A stretch of 57,082 nt of DNA. It comes from Candidatus Enterocloster excrementipullorum (GTDB lineage: Bacteria; Bacillota; Clostridia; Lachnospirales; Lachnospiraceae). Every line of letters starts with the position of its first letter. Position 1 is the first letter of the stretch. Below, in pieces: positions 33,494-41,708 of this stretch. The notes under the pieces were generated by a model that saw nothing but the letters and a program-made list of their open reading frames with translations, ran no database searches and was not told where the DNA came from. The stretch covers positions 1 through 57,082 of the forward strand of contig DWWT01000016.1 of assembly GCA_019119575.1 (NCBI GenBank), read 5' to 3'. The translations under genes were made by a program, and so were the position numbers.

Positions 33494-34987
33494 CTACTCT
33501 GCTTTCGGAGGATAGAAACCAGTGGGTGCTTCACTCAGATTGATCATAATATTCTTCATCTGGGTGTAGTGCTCCAGGATTACCTTGTGCGTCTCCCGGC
33601 CAATTCCCGAGGTCTTGTAGCCGCCGAAAGGTGCGCCCTCAGGAATAGAATTGTAGGTATTCACCCACATGCGTCCGGTCTCCACCGCTCGGGCTACCCG
33701 GATGGCCCGGTTGATATCTCTGGTCCAGACAGCGCCGCCCAGACCGTATTCGCTGTCATTGGCCATAGCAATTACTTCGTCTTCTGTCTTAAACTTTAAA
33801 ACGCAGGCTACGGGGCCGAATATTTCTTCCTGCGCCACCCGCATCTGGTTAGTCACATCTCCTAAAAGCGTGGGGCGTAAGAAGCAGCCCTTATCCAGCC
33901 CATTTTCCGTCACCTGGAAACCGCCGCAGAGAACCTTGGCGCCCTCCTCTTTGCCGATGTCTATGTAGCTCAATATTTTGGCCATCTGCCCCTTGCTTAT
34001 CTGGCTGCCCATCTGAGTATCCGGCTCCCAGGGAAGCCCTACTTTTACCTGATTAAAGCGTTTTACAGCCTCCTCCACAAACCGGTCATAGATACTCTCC
34101 TGTACGAATACCCGGGAGCCGGCGCAGCACACCTGCCCCTGATTGAAGAGAATTCCCATCTGCAGGCCGTCCATCGCCATCTCCCAGTCACAGTCTTCAA
34201 AGAAAATGTTGGCAGACTTTCCGCCCAGCTCCAGAGTAGAAGGAATCAGGCGCTCCGCCGCAGCAATAGCTACATTGCGTCCCACTTCTGTGGAACCGGT
34301 AAAGGCCAGCTTGCGGAATCCCTTGTGTTCCAGCATATATTGGCCGGATTTGGAGCCAGAGCCTGTAATTACGTTAAATACGCCGGCCGGAATCACATCT
34401 TGAATCAGCCGGGCAAGTTCCAGAACACTTAATGGGGTGGAGCTGGAGGGCTTAAATACGGTGCAGCAGCCGCTGGCGAGTACCGGGGCCAGCTTCCATG
34501 CAGCCATCAGGAAGGGGAAGTTCCAGGGAACAATCTGCCCCACGACTCCGATCGGTTCACGCAGAATGAGGCTCAGTGTATTCTCGCCCAACATGCTTGC
34601 GCTCCCTTCCTCTGCCATGATGCAGCCCGCAAAATAGCGGAAGTGCTGGGCAGATAAAGGAATATCAACGGCCATGGTTTCACGTATAGGCTTTCCGTTG
34701 TCCATGGTCTCTACCATGGCAAGATGCTCTGTGTTGGCATCAATACTATCAGCGATCTTGTTGAGAATTGCCGCCCGTTCACTGACAGATGATTTTTTCC
34801 AGGCGGGGAAGGCTTTCCAGGCGGCTTCTACAGCCGCATCCACATCGTCCCTGGTCGCCTCCGCACACTGTGCAAGAACCCGTCCGTCCGCCGGACAAGT
34901 AGTGGTGAATACTGCCCCATCAGAAGCATCTTTCCACTCGCCGCCGATAAAAAGCTGGTATTTGTCTTGAAGTTTTACATCTGACAT
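33494..34987 (-). CDS. NAD(P)-dependent aldehyde dehydrogenase
   Basis: A 497-residue aldehyde dehydrogenase that oxidises an aldehyde to its carboxylate. It carries VGQIVPWNFPFLMAAWKLAP of the cofactor fold, the glutamate in TLELGGKSANIFFED, the catalytic cysteine in FNQGQVCCAGSR and the C-terminal GAPFGGYKTSGIGRE. It is closest in style to the betaine/phenylacetaldehyde/gamma-aminobutyraldehyde dehydrogenase group, but the substrate cannot be fixed. Single gene with a consensus promoter and AAAGGAGAG site. It contains a double cysteine (VCC) at the active site, a common variant. Confidence 0.92.
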   Translation of the reverse strand: MSDVKLQDKYQLFIGGEWKDASDGAVFTTTCPADGRVLAQCAEATRDDVDAAVEAAWKAFPAWKKSSVSERAAILNKIADSIDANTEHLAMVETMDNGKPIRETMAVDIPLSAQHFRYFAGCIMAEEGSASMLGENTLSLILREPIGVVGQIVPWNFPFLMAAWKLAPVLASGCCTVFKPSSSTPLSVLELARLIQDVIPAGVFNVITGSGSKSGQYMLEHKGFRKLAFTGSTEVGRNVAIAAAERLIPSTLELGGKSANIFFEDCDWEMAMDGLQMGILFNQGQVCCAGSRVFVQESIYDRFVEEAVKRFNQVKVGLPWEPDTQMGSQISKGQMAKILSYIDIGKEEGAKVLCGGFQVTENGLDKGCFLRPTLLGDVTNQMRVAQEEIFGPVACVLKFKTEDEVIAMANDSEYGLGGAVWTRDINRAIRVARAVETGRMWVNTYNSIPEGAPFGGYKTSGIGRETHKVILEHYTQMKNIMINLSEAPTGFYPPKAE

Positions 34988-35055
34988 GTTGCTCTCTCCT
35001 TTCCATAAAGTTTATATTTTTATATAAAAATAGCCGATGATTTGTATCTGCTTTT

Positions 35056-35083
35056 ATTATATCACCGGCACTTTAACTGTCAA
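35056..35083 (-). promoter_or_regulatory. Promoter of the aldehyde dehydrogenase gene
   Basis: Reverse strand TTGACA, 16-base spacer, TATAAT: both boxes perfect. Transcription starts about 60 bases before the ATG; the leader is AT-rich. Confidence 0.8.
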
Positions 35084-35187
35084 TTTAATTAAAAAATTAA
35101 CAAATATTTGATAAATTTGTGTCAATTAATGAATTATAAAATAATTATGAGATGTAAATGGAGAATTTAAATTCATGGTTCTTAATC

Positions 35188-35233
35188 CGGCGGCCGGCAA
35201 ACGGATACGCCCGCATCCGTTTGCCGGCCGCCG
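35188..35233. repeat. Perfect 19-bp inverted repeat after the M16 protease gene
   Basis: CGGCGGCCGGCAAACGGAT and its exact reverse complement are separated by 8 bases. It begins 11 bases after the protease stop. There is no T-run on either strand, unlike a normal intrinsic terminator; it probably blocks 3' exonucleases or is a REP-like element. Confidence 0.7.
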
Positions 35234-35243
35234 AAACGGTGTC

Positions 35244-38216
35244 TCACGTCCTGCGGATGAACCATATTTCATCAAAAAGGTTCTTTGCCCGCAGCAGGCA
35301 TCCCTCATTTCCCGCAGCGGCCAGAGCTCCCTGTCTAATTAGGCGGCTGATGGCCTGACCGGCCTCTTTTTGGCAGGAAAGATCCGCCAGAGGAATGTCG
35401 GCGGCTATGGCCTGCAGATCCTCCGGCCGGATGCCTGCCAGATGCCTGCGCATGGCAGCCATAGGGCGGCCGAGAACGCCGGAAGGCGGGAGTACCTGGG
35501 AGTAGGCGCTTAAAATATAGCCGGCCAAATCCTCCGGGGAGATGTCCAGGGTTTCCAGGGATTTTCCGGAGGACAAAAGCAGAGGGATGGTGGAATCCGC
35601 CCGGGAGTCCGCCGTGCTCCACAGAGTAAAATATCCGCCGGACAGATAGATATCTACGCCGCTGTCGTAGGCTTCCCCCTGATATCGGACGCCGGGCTTT
35701 ATGTATTTGTCTCCGGCTGCCAGGAGGAAGGGGAGGTAACGCCCTTTGAAGTCCGCATCGCTGCGGAAATCTCCCAGAAGGCGTATTTCAAGAGAGGGAC
35801 TGTCAGTCACGGCGCCGATTCGGCGGGAAATCCGCGGGAGCGCTGCCATGGCTTTTTCTCTGCCTTCCGGCAGCAGGGAAAGATGTGCCAGTGCCTGTTC
35901 CTGTATGGAGGGGAGCGCATCCTCCTCCGCTGCGGAAAGAAAAATCAGATTTCTTCGGCAGACCGCAGCGGCAGCTACCTCCCGGAGCTTTTCTGCCAGT
36001 ACAGAGATCCAATGCGGATCTTTTTGAAGCCGATCCAAGATATCCCGGAGAAAATAATAAATGTCCGGGCTGTTCAGATGAAAACGGAAGAGACTGCTGT
36101 GGCGCAGCCAGCTTTCGGCCAGAGCATAGGCCAGGGAAGAGGTGCTTTCCGGCCGGGCCAGGTCATAGTCCGGCAGATATTTCTCCAGAACCCGGATGAT
36201 GGTTTCGCTGTCCTCATAATGGGCACCGGTCATGATATCCAGAAGAAGACCGAGGCTGCTGTCAAAATCCTCCGAAAATCCGTACCAGACGACACTCATC
36301 ATGGGGCGGCTGCCGCCGCCGGCCTCTTTTCCCGGATAGAGTTCGTCGAATGCACAGCCATGAAGGTATTCCTGTTCCAAGGCTTTCTGATCTTCTACGG
36401 AGTAATGCCCGGTATCCAGTTCTGTGAGAAGAAGCTGATAGAGGGAGAGGTATTTCCAGTCCTCGGGAGCAAGCCCGCTCAGATCAAAAAAGAGCTGATA
36501 GCATCCGAGACCTGCCGCGGGGGCCGGGGCTGCGTAGAGCGTAATGCCGTTTTTTTGGGTGATTGTGAACGCGGGCTCCTTTTCCGGCTCCGGAAGCTCG
36601 CTGGGGCTGATGAGAAAGTCCCGACAGCTTTTCTCTTCCTGGCTCCATACCCGAAAACGGCGGGTTTGCTCCGCGAGATCTGCCCGCTCCCCGGGCGGCA
36701 TAGCCTCTAATTTTTCTTTTAAATACCACTCCTTTTCTTTTTCCATGGCCTCAGCCATGCCGGGAGCCGGAGCGGTGAGGCAGAAGGCAGAGGCCCTAGG
36801 AGACAGGGCCCGCGCGGCCAGACGCCGGGGAATGGCCTGGAATCTGTCTTCGCTGAATGCTGCGAGGGCTTTTTCGTAAAGGGGAAAATAATCTGTCCGC
36901 CCCGTGACACTCCAGAAGTGCCCGATCTCTTCGGAAATATGAAAGCCAAGATGAGAAGATTCCCGGGTCAGGCAGTCGGAAAGCCGTTTTTCTTTTAAGG
37001 ATGCACAAACCAGCTTTTCAGAAAGACCTTCCTCGCTCACGATTCTCAGAGAATTCCGGATGCAGCGCAGAAAGGAATCTTTTTGGACAGAATCCCCGTT
37101 GTGCAGCCGGAAGCGCAGGGAGGGCCGGGCGCCCAGGTCGGCGTAGACCTCCAAGGCATTGTTAAGGCCCTCTTCCCGCGCGCATTGCTGCAGAGGGGAA
37201 ATATCACTGTCCAGCATGTCTGCCAGCAGATCCCAGTACAGGAGATCTTCCTGGCTTACATCCGATAAATCAATGGCATAGTCCAGAATGGAAGCGTGAT
37301 CCTTCGGGCTGTCCTTGTAGGCCGGGCTCTGAGCATAGATTTCACGAAAGCCTGGGGCCGGCGGCTGGCCAAAGAGTGCGAGGGCCCGGTGCGCGGCCGC
37401 TTGGACGGGGCTGAGGCGAGGTTCGGAGCCATTTCCTGCCGCCATGTCCGAGCCGGCCGGATACTTGGAAAAATGTTCCCTGTGGAGGAAGTCCAGAATT
37501 TTCTCATAATCCATAGCACCGTAGAGGACCACGAGGCAGTTGGAGTAGGAGTAAAATTGGGAAAATACCTTTTTTACCTGTTCAAATGAGACCTCTTTAT
37601 AATGAAAATGCGCGCGGCCAAGAAGATGGGAAGCAGTGTGGCCGGGATAAAGGGCCCGGGCCGTGTTGCTGTCGGCATTTTCCAGGATATCCGTCAAATG
37701 GCCCCAGTCCTCGCTGAATACCGTTCCTTGAAGCGTGAGGGGGCCTTTCTCGCCCTCCAGCTCATAACGGATTCCCTCCCGGAGAAAGAAATTTTCATTT
37801 TCCAGCCCTTCCGGCGCCTCCATACAGCATAAAAACACATCGGCCAGACGGATGAGCTGCTCCTGGCTTCGGGTGCACAGCGGATAGCAGGTGTAGGTAT
37901 TGTCCGTGATTCCGTTCATAAAGGAGGCAAAACTGCTGCTGTCCATGTCGAAAAAAATATCCCGGCTGGGATATTTCTTGCAGGAACAGAGAATAAGATG
38001 CTCCAAAATATGGCAGGAATCCGCGTCGTCCAGCTGGGGTGTGCGGAAGATAATGTTAAATCCCAGCTCATGGTCGTCGTTTTGAATATATAAAAGCTGC
38101 GCGCCGCTGGCGGTGTGAATAAATTCCGCTGTCCGCGCGCCCAGCATGCCGATTGTTCCGGTCTGCATAAGAGTAAAGCCGTGGAGGGATTCTCCGGGAT
38201 TTGGAAATGCATTCAT
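35244..38216 (-). CDS. PreP-like M16C zinc metalloprotease
   Basis: A 990-residue peptidase of the pitrilysin family, presequence-protease branch. The inverted zinc motif HxxEH is HILEH (His69, Glu72, His73) in SCHILEHLILCSCKKYP, and the distal glutamate lies in REGIRYELEG. The protein consists of two M16 halves joined by a helical linker; the second half lacks the motif, as in PreP. There is no signal peptide, so it degrades peptides in the cytosol. The start at 38216 (MNAFPNPGES) has AGGAGG 11 bases upstream; the frame extends 52 residues further without a site. Length matches the family (about 970). Confidence 0.92.
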   Translation of the reverse strand: MNAFPNPGESLHGFTLMQTGTIGMLGARTAEFIHTASGAQLLYIQNDDHELGFNIIFRTPQLDDADSCHILEHLILCSCKKYPSRDIFFDMDSSSFASFMNGITDNTYTCYPLCTRSQEQLIRLADVFLCCMEAPEGLENENFFLREGIRYELEGEKGPLTLQGTVFSEDWGHLTDILENADSNTARALYPGHTASHLLGRAHFHYKEVSFEQVKKVFSQFYSYSNCLVVLYGAMDYEKILDFLHREHFSKYPAGSDMAAGNGSEPRLSPVQAAAHRALALFGQPPAPGFREIYAQSPAYKDSPKDHASILDYAIDLSDVSQEDLLYWDLLADMLDSDISPLQQCAREEGLNNALEVYADLGARPSLRFRLHNGDSVQKDSFLRCIRNSLRIVSEEGLSEKLVCASLKEKRLSDCLTRESSHLGFHISEEIGHFWSVTGRTDYFPLYEKALAAFSEDRFQAIPRRLAARALSPRASAFCLTAPAPGMAEAMEKEKEWYLKEKLEAMPPGERADLAEQTRRFRVWSQEEKSCRDFLISPSELPEPEKEPAFTITQKNGITLYAAPAPAAGLGCYQLFFDLSGLAPEDWKYLSLYQLLLTELDTGHYSVEDQKALEQEYLHGCAFDELYPGKEAGGGSRPMMSVVWYGFSEDFDSSLGLLLDIMTGAHYEDSETIIRVLEKYLPDYDLARPESTSSLAYALAESWLRHSSLFRFHLNSPDIYYFLRDILDRLQKDPHWISVLAEKLREVAAAAVCRRNLIFLSAAEEDALPSIQEQALAHLSLLPEGREKAMAALPRISRRIGAVTDSPSLEIRLLGDFRSDADFKGRYLPFLLAAGDKYIKPGVRYQGEAYDSGVDIYLSGGYFTLWSTADSRADSTIPLLLSSGKSLETLDISPEDLAGYILSAYSQVLPPSGVLGRPMAAMRRHLAGIRPEDLQAIAADIPLADLSCQKEAGQAISRLIRQGALAAAGNEGCLLRAKNLFDEIWFIRRT

Positions 38217-38459
38217 AATTAAAAAATCCTCCTGATAATGCACTACAGAGTATTTTAGCATGGGATGGCAGATTTTACAATCAGGGGCAAACTGCGGCCG
38301 CCGGACGCGGGCCGCAAAAGACCGCAATTTCCTGACGCGCTCTGCGGTACTGGGGCTTGCCAAAATGGCCAAAAGGTATTATGATGATAAAAGCGCAGGA
38401 TTTTGAGAAATATCCGATTATGTGCGAATAACAAGAGATAGCATACAGGAGGTATTGCC

Positions 38460-38660
38460 ATGAAGATTGATAAGACGATGCTGATCGGTGAACTGATTCA
38501 GATGGACGAACTGATTCCCTCAATGCTCATGGGCGCCGGCATGCACTGCCTTGGCTGCCCCGCATCCCAGGGCGAGTCTTTAGAGGAAGCCTGCATGGTT
38601 CACAACATTGACTGTGATGACCTGGTTTCCAAGATGAACGAGGTTCTGGCTGACCGGTAA
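38460..38660 (+). CDS. DUF1858 domain protein
   Basis: A 66-residue protein that is a single DUF1858 domain. The redox-type cysteine pair is in GAGMHCLGCPASQGESLEEA (CxxC), with the N-terminal IGELIQMDELIPSMLM helix. The domain is also called hybrid-cluster-protein-associated redox disulfide domain; it is thought to bind a cofactor or take part in redox chemistry. AGGAGG lies before the ATG. It is a single gene with its own terminator. Function is not established. Confidence 0.92.
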   Translation: MKIDKTMLIGELIQMDELIPSMLMGAGMHCLGCPASQGESLEEACMVHNIDCDDLVSKMNEVLADR

Positions 38661-38675
38661 GATGAGTTTTGTAAC

Positions 38676-38728
38676 AACCCTCTCCCGAAGACTGCGGCAA
38701 AAGATCGAGGTTTTTGCGGAGAGGGTTT
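38676..38728 (+). terminator. Terminator of the DUF1858 gene
   Basis: CCCTCTCC pairs with GGAGAGGG, with inner pairing GCAAAA / TTTTTGC, followed by TTTTG. Confidence 0.8.
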
Positions 38729-38741
38729 TGCGTCAGAAGAC

Positions 38742-38770
38742 TTGACGATGGATTATTTTAATAGTAATAT
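38742..38770 (+). promoter_or_regulatory. Promoter of uxuA
   Basis: TTGACG, 17-base spacer, TAATAT, about 70 bases before the uxuA start. The AT-rich stretch around and after it (AATAGTAATATATTAGTATA) contains overlapping symmetry that could be the GntR operator. Confidence 0.6.
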
Positions 38771-38842
38771 ATTAGTATATTGTTTTGAGCCGGAGGCATG
38801 CCGAATCAATATAATAAAAATTTGAGAAGGAGGATTTAATCG

Positions 38843-39910
38843 ATGGACATGACATTGCGCTGGTTTGGGGAGGGCGTAGATTCTGTCTCTTTGGAGCAGA
38901 TACGCCAGATTCCGGGAGTAAAAGGGGTTATTACCACTCTGTACGACATCCCCGCAGGAGAAGCGTGGCCGATGGAGCGCATCCAGCAGATGAAGGCGTA
39001 TGTGGAGGAAAGAGGTCTTAAGGTTCTGGGAATTGAGAGCGTGAATATCCACGATGCCATTAAAGTGGGAATTCCGGAGCGGGAAAGGTACATCGCAAAC
39101 TATATCACCACCCTGGAGCGGCTGGGACAGGCGGACATTCATGTGGTGTGCTACAATTTTATGCCGGTGTTTGACTGGACACGGTCCGATTTAGCGAAGG
39201 TACGCCCCGACGGTTCTACGGTGCTGGCTTATGACCAGAAGGAAATCGATAAGATTAACCCGGAGAATATGTTTGCATCCATGGGAGAGAAGTCCAATGG
39301 CTTTGAGCTGCCCGGATGGGAGCCGGAGCGTATGGCCCGGATCAAAGAGCTCTTTGCGATGTATAAGGATGTGACGGCGGATAAGCTGTTTGACAACCTG
39401 GTTTATTTTCTCAAGGCGATTCAGCCGGTCTGCGAGAAGTACGATATAAAGATGGCGATTCATCCCGATGACCCTGCCTGGCCCGTGTTCGGCCTGGCCC
39501 GGATTATCACCGGCAAGGAGCAGCTTTTAAAACTTATGAGGGCGGTAGACGCTCCTTTTAATGGGGTGACCTTGTGCACCGGATCTCTGGGAAGCAATCC
39601 GGACAATGATATTCCGGATATCATTCGCTCTCTCAAAGGAAGAATTCATTTTGCCCATGTGAGAAATCTGCAGTACAATGGCCCCGGGGATTTCCAGGAG
39701 GCGGCTCATTTGTCCGCGGACGGGAGCATGGATATGTATGCAATTATGAAGGCGCTCTATGACATTGGCTTTGACGGAATTATGCGTCCGGATCACGGGC
39801 GGGCTATCTGGGGCGAGGTGTCTATGCCCGGCTACGGCCTGTATGACAGGGCATTGGGAGCATGCTATCTGAACGGCCTGTGGGAGGCCATTGTAAAGGC
39901 AAATCAGTAA
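38843..39910 (+). CDS. uxuA: Mannonate dehydratase
   Basis: A 355-residue enzyme that removes water from D-mannonate to give 2-keto-3-deoxygluconate, a step in glucuronate breakdown. It has the opening MTLRWFGEGVDSVSLEQIRQ, the metal-binding stretch MAIHPDDPAWPVFGLARI, NGVTLCTGSLG, HFAHVRNLQ and MRPDHGRAIWGE. Length agrees with Gram-positive UxuA (about 355-360). GAAGGAGG precedes the ATG. The next gene, a FadR-type GntR regulator, follows after 9 bases. The rest of the uronate pathway is not in this window. Confidence 0.95.
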   Translation: MDMTLRWFGEGVDSVSLEQIRQIPGVKGVITTLYDIPAGEAWPMERIQQMKAYVEERGLKVLGIESVNIHDAIKVGIPERERYIANYITTLERLGQADIHVVCYNFMPVFDWTRSDLAKVRPDGSTVLAYDQKEIDKINPENMFASMGEKSNGFELPGWEPERMARIKELFAMYKDVTADKLFDNLVYFLKAIQPVCEKYDIKMAIHPDDPAWPVFGLARIITGKEQLLKLMRAVDAPFNGVTLCTGSLGSNPDNDIPDIIRSLKGRIHFAHVRNLQYNGPGDFQEAAHLSADGSMDMYAIMKALYDIGFDGIMRPDHGRAIWGEVSMPGYGLYDRALGACYLNGLWEAIVKANQ

Positions 39911-39919
39911 GGCGGCGGA

Positions 39920-40636
39920 ATGAAGATAGATACACGCGGATATGGGGAGACAGCCAGGGCGTATGCCTACCGGGTTATCCGGGAAAATATTATTTCTCTG
40001 GATCTGGAACCGGGCTCCCCGTTCAATGACATGGAGTTCTCGCGCCGGATCGGTATCAGCCGGACGCCGGTGCGGGAGGCTGTGATCCAGCTCAGCGAAG
40101 AGTCACGCATTATTGAAGTTTTTCCGCAGAAGGGAATGCGTATCGCTCTGATTGATGTAGATCTGGTGGAGGAGGCCAGATTTTTGCGGCTTCTTCTGGA
40201 AAAAGCGGTAGCAGAGCTTGCCTGTGATATGGCGGCGCCGGAGGACATAGAGCAGCTTCGTGAAAATGTAAAACTCCAAAACTTTTATATGGAGGAGGGA
40301 TCTCCGAAAAAGCTGTTGGAGCTTGATAATGAAATGCACAGAATCCTTTTTGTTCTCTGCCGCAAGGAGCTGACTTACAATATGTGCCGCCGCTTGGCGA
40401 TTCACTACGACAGAATCCGGAGCCTGTCGGTTAACACAGTAAAGGATCGGACAATTATCGAGGATCACCGGGAACTGATTGAGGCGATCGCCGCGAAGGA
40501 CAAAAAGAAGGCGGCGGAAGCCATGGAAAGGCATCTGAACCGCTGGCGCCCGAACGAGCATAGATTCCGGGAACAGTATCCTCAGTATTTTAAGCCTGCG
40601 GTGCACGAAAGAGAACGCTTTCAGGAAATTTCCTGA
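39920..40636 (+). CDS. GntR/FCD-family regulator (UxuR-like)
   Basis: A 238-residue regulator. The N-terminal winged helix has YRVIRENIISLDLEPGSPFN and ISRTPVREAVIQLSEESRIIE; the C-terminal FCD ligand domain has RFLRLLLEKAVAELACD, ELDNEMHRILF and RTIIEDHRELIEAI with the histidines that usually bind a metal. It is cotranscribed with uxuA and probably represses that operon until a uronate-derived ligand binds. Its last codons lie inside a perfect 38-base palindrome that is also the terminator. Confidence 0.9.
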   Translation: MKIDTRGYGETARAYAYRVIRENIISLDLEPGSPFNDMEFSRRIGISRTPVREAVIQLSEESRIIEVFPQKGMRIALIDVDLVEEARFLRLLLEKAVAELACDMAAPEDIEQLRENVKLQNFYMEEGSPKKLLELDNEMHRILFVLCRKELTYNMCRRLAIHYDRIRSLSVNTVKDRTIIEDHRELIEAIAAKDKKKAAEAMERHLNRWRPNEHRFREQYPQYFKPAVHERERFQEIS

Positions 40637-40647
40637 AAGCGTTCTCT
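40610..40647. terminator. Perfect 38-bp palindrome terminating gntR and mecA
   Basis: AGAGAACGCTTTCAGGAAA is followed immediately by its exact reverse complement, with no separate loop; four to six central bases would form it. It spans the gntR stop codon and abuts the mecA stop. Short T-rich runs follow on both strands (TTTAAACTTTT on plus). Confidence 0.85.
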
Positions 40648-41385
40648 TTAAACTTTTATAAGATTTTCAAGTGCATGATCGGGTATCAATACCTCATAAT
40701 GCTCTTTAAAATATGCTTCGCTGGCATGTTCGCCCTGAATCTTTACGGCATATTCCGCCAGGATATTGCAAATGCGGGAAAATGCCAAGTCCGCACTGCC
40801 TGCGTGCCGGAGCACAAGATAATACTGCCGGCTTTCCGGCTTCTTGTACAGGGTGCTGGAGCCCGTCCATATGCCGGAGACAGCCCGGGAAGCCTCCGCG
40901 GCCCGGTCAAGGCTGTCAAATCGGAAGATCCGGCAGACCTCCGACGCTGCGTTTTCCGCAGAGCCATCGGTAGATCCGGCCGCTTCTTCGGCAATCTCCT
41001 TAGGGATGGAGGATCCCAGGTACTCCAGGGAAGCCTGGGCGCCCTCGAGAAACTCGCTGGCCAGCTGCGAGGCGGCTGCGCCCGCTGTATCCTCCCCATA
41101 GGGTGAGAATTTGGAAAACCGTGTGTCCAGTTCCTCAGGATCTTCTATCTTTGTAATAACCAGCATGATACTTTCGCCAGGGAGAGGAATGGCTTCCACC
41201 ATGAGAGGAATATCCTCCGCCTCAAAGCCGACGTCATTGGATGCTTTCTGTATCATCTCCCGAAAGAGCTTACGCGCTTTTTCTGTGCCGTAGGCCAGCT
41301 CCATCAGATTGATATTGCGCGCGCTCAAATCAAAGCTGGTCAGGGTACAGCGTATCTGATTATCATTAATTCTCTCTATCTTCAT
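40648..41385 (-). CDS. mecA: Adaptor protein MecA
   Basis: A 245-residue adaptor that brings substrates to the ClpC chaperone for ClpCP degradation. The N-terminal substrate-binding part begins MKIERINDNQIRCTLTSFDL and has LFREMIQKASNDVGFEAEDI; the C-terminal ClpC-binding domain has VCRIFRFDSLDRAAEASRAV, LYKKPESRQYYLVLRH and HYEVLIPDHALE. The linker is rich in Ala, Glu and Ser, longer than in Bacillus. Single gene, convergent with gntR and sharing its terminator. Confidence 0.9.
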   Translation of the reverse strand: MKIERINDNQIRCTLTSFDLSARNINLMELAYGTEKARKLFREMIQKASNDVGFEAEDIPLMVEAIPLPGESIMLVITKIEDPEELDTRFSKFSPYGEDTAGAAASQLASEFLEGAQASLEYLGSSIPKEIAEEAAGSTDGSAENAASEVCRIFRFDSLDRAAEASRAVSGIWTGSSTLYKKPESRQYYLVLRHAGSADLAFSRICNILAEYAVKIQGEHASEAYFKEHYEVLIPDHALENLIKV

Positions 41386-41604
41386 CGTATCACTTCCTGT
41401 TCCGTATCAAATTTAGAAATAGATAGACTTCTACAATTTAAATATACTACATAACGGGGGGAAATATCAATCCAGAAAGAGAAAAATTTATAAAAATTTT
41501 GCAGCAAATTTTTGCAGCATGTCAGCTGTTCTGCATCCCGTCCAGGAGCATGCACGGCCGGACAGATATAATTTTTTAGTGAATATTTAAACTGTTTTTA
41601 TTCG

Positions 41605-41626
41605 TATAGCCGTTTTAACGGCTATA
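41605..41626. promoter_or_regulatory. Palindromic operator-like site before the kinase operon
   Basis: TATAGCCGTT and AACGGCTATA are exact inverted repeats separated by TT. The right arm overlaps the first bases of the -35 box of the kinase promoter, which suggests a regulator site. No adjacent regulator gene. Confidence 0.5.
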
Positions 41627-41654
41627 GACATTTCGGCGGATCCCGGTTTATAAT
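41625..41654 (+). promoter_or_regulatory. Promoter of the kinase operon
   Basis: TAGACA, an 18-base spacer and a perfect TATAAT. Transcription would start near 41661, only about 20 bases before the purine-rich AGGAGGG at 41681. Confidence 0.6.
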
Positions 41655-41708
41655 CATGGTAAGAGATGGCGGGAAAAGAGAGGAGGGAGAGACAGGAGAG
41701 ATCTTTTA

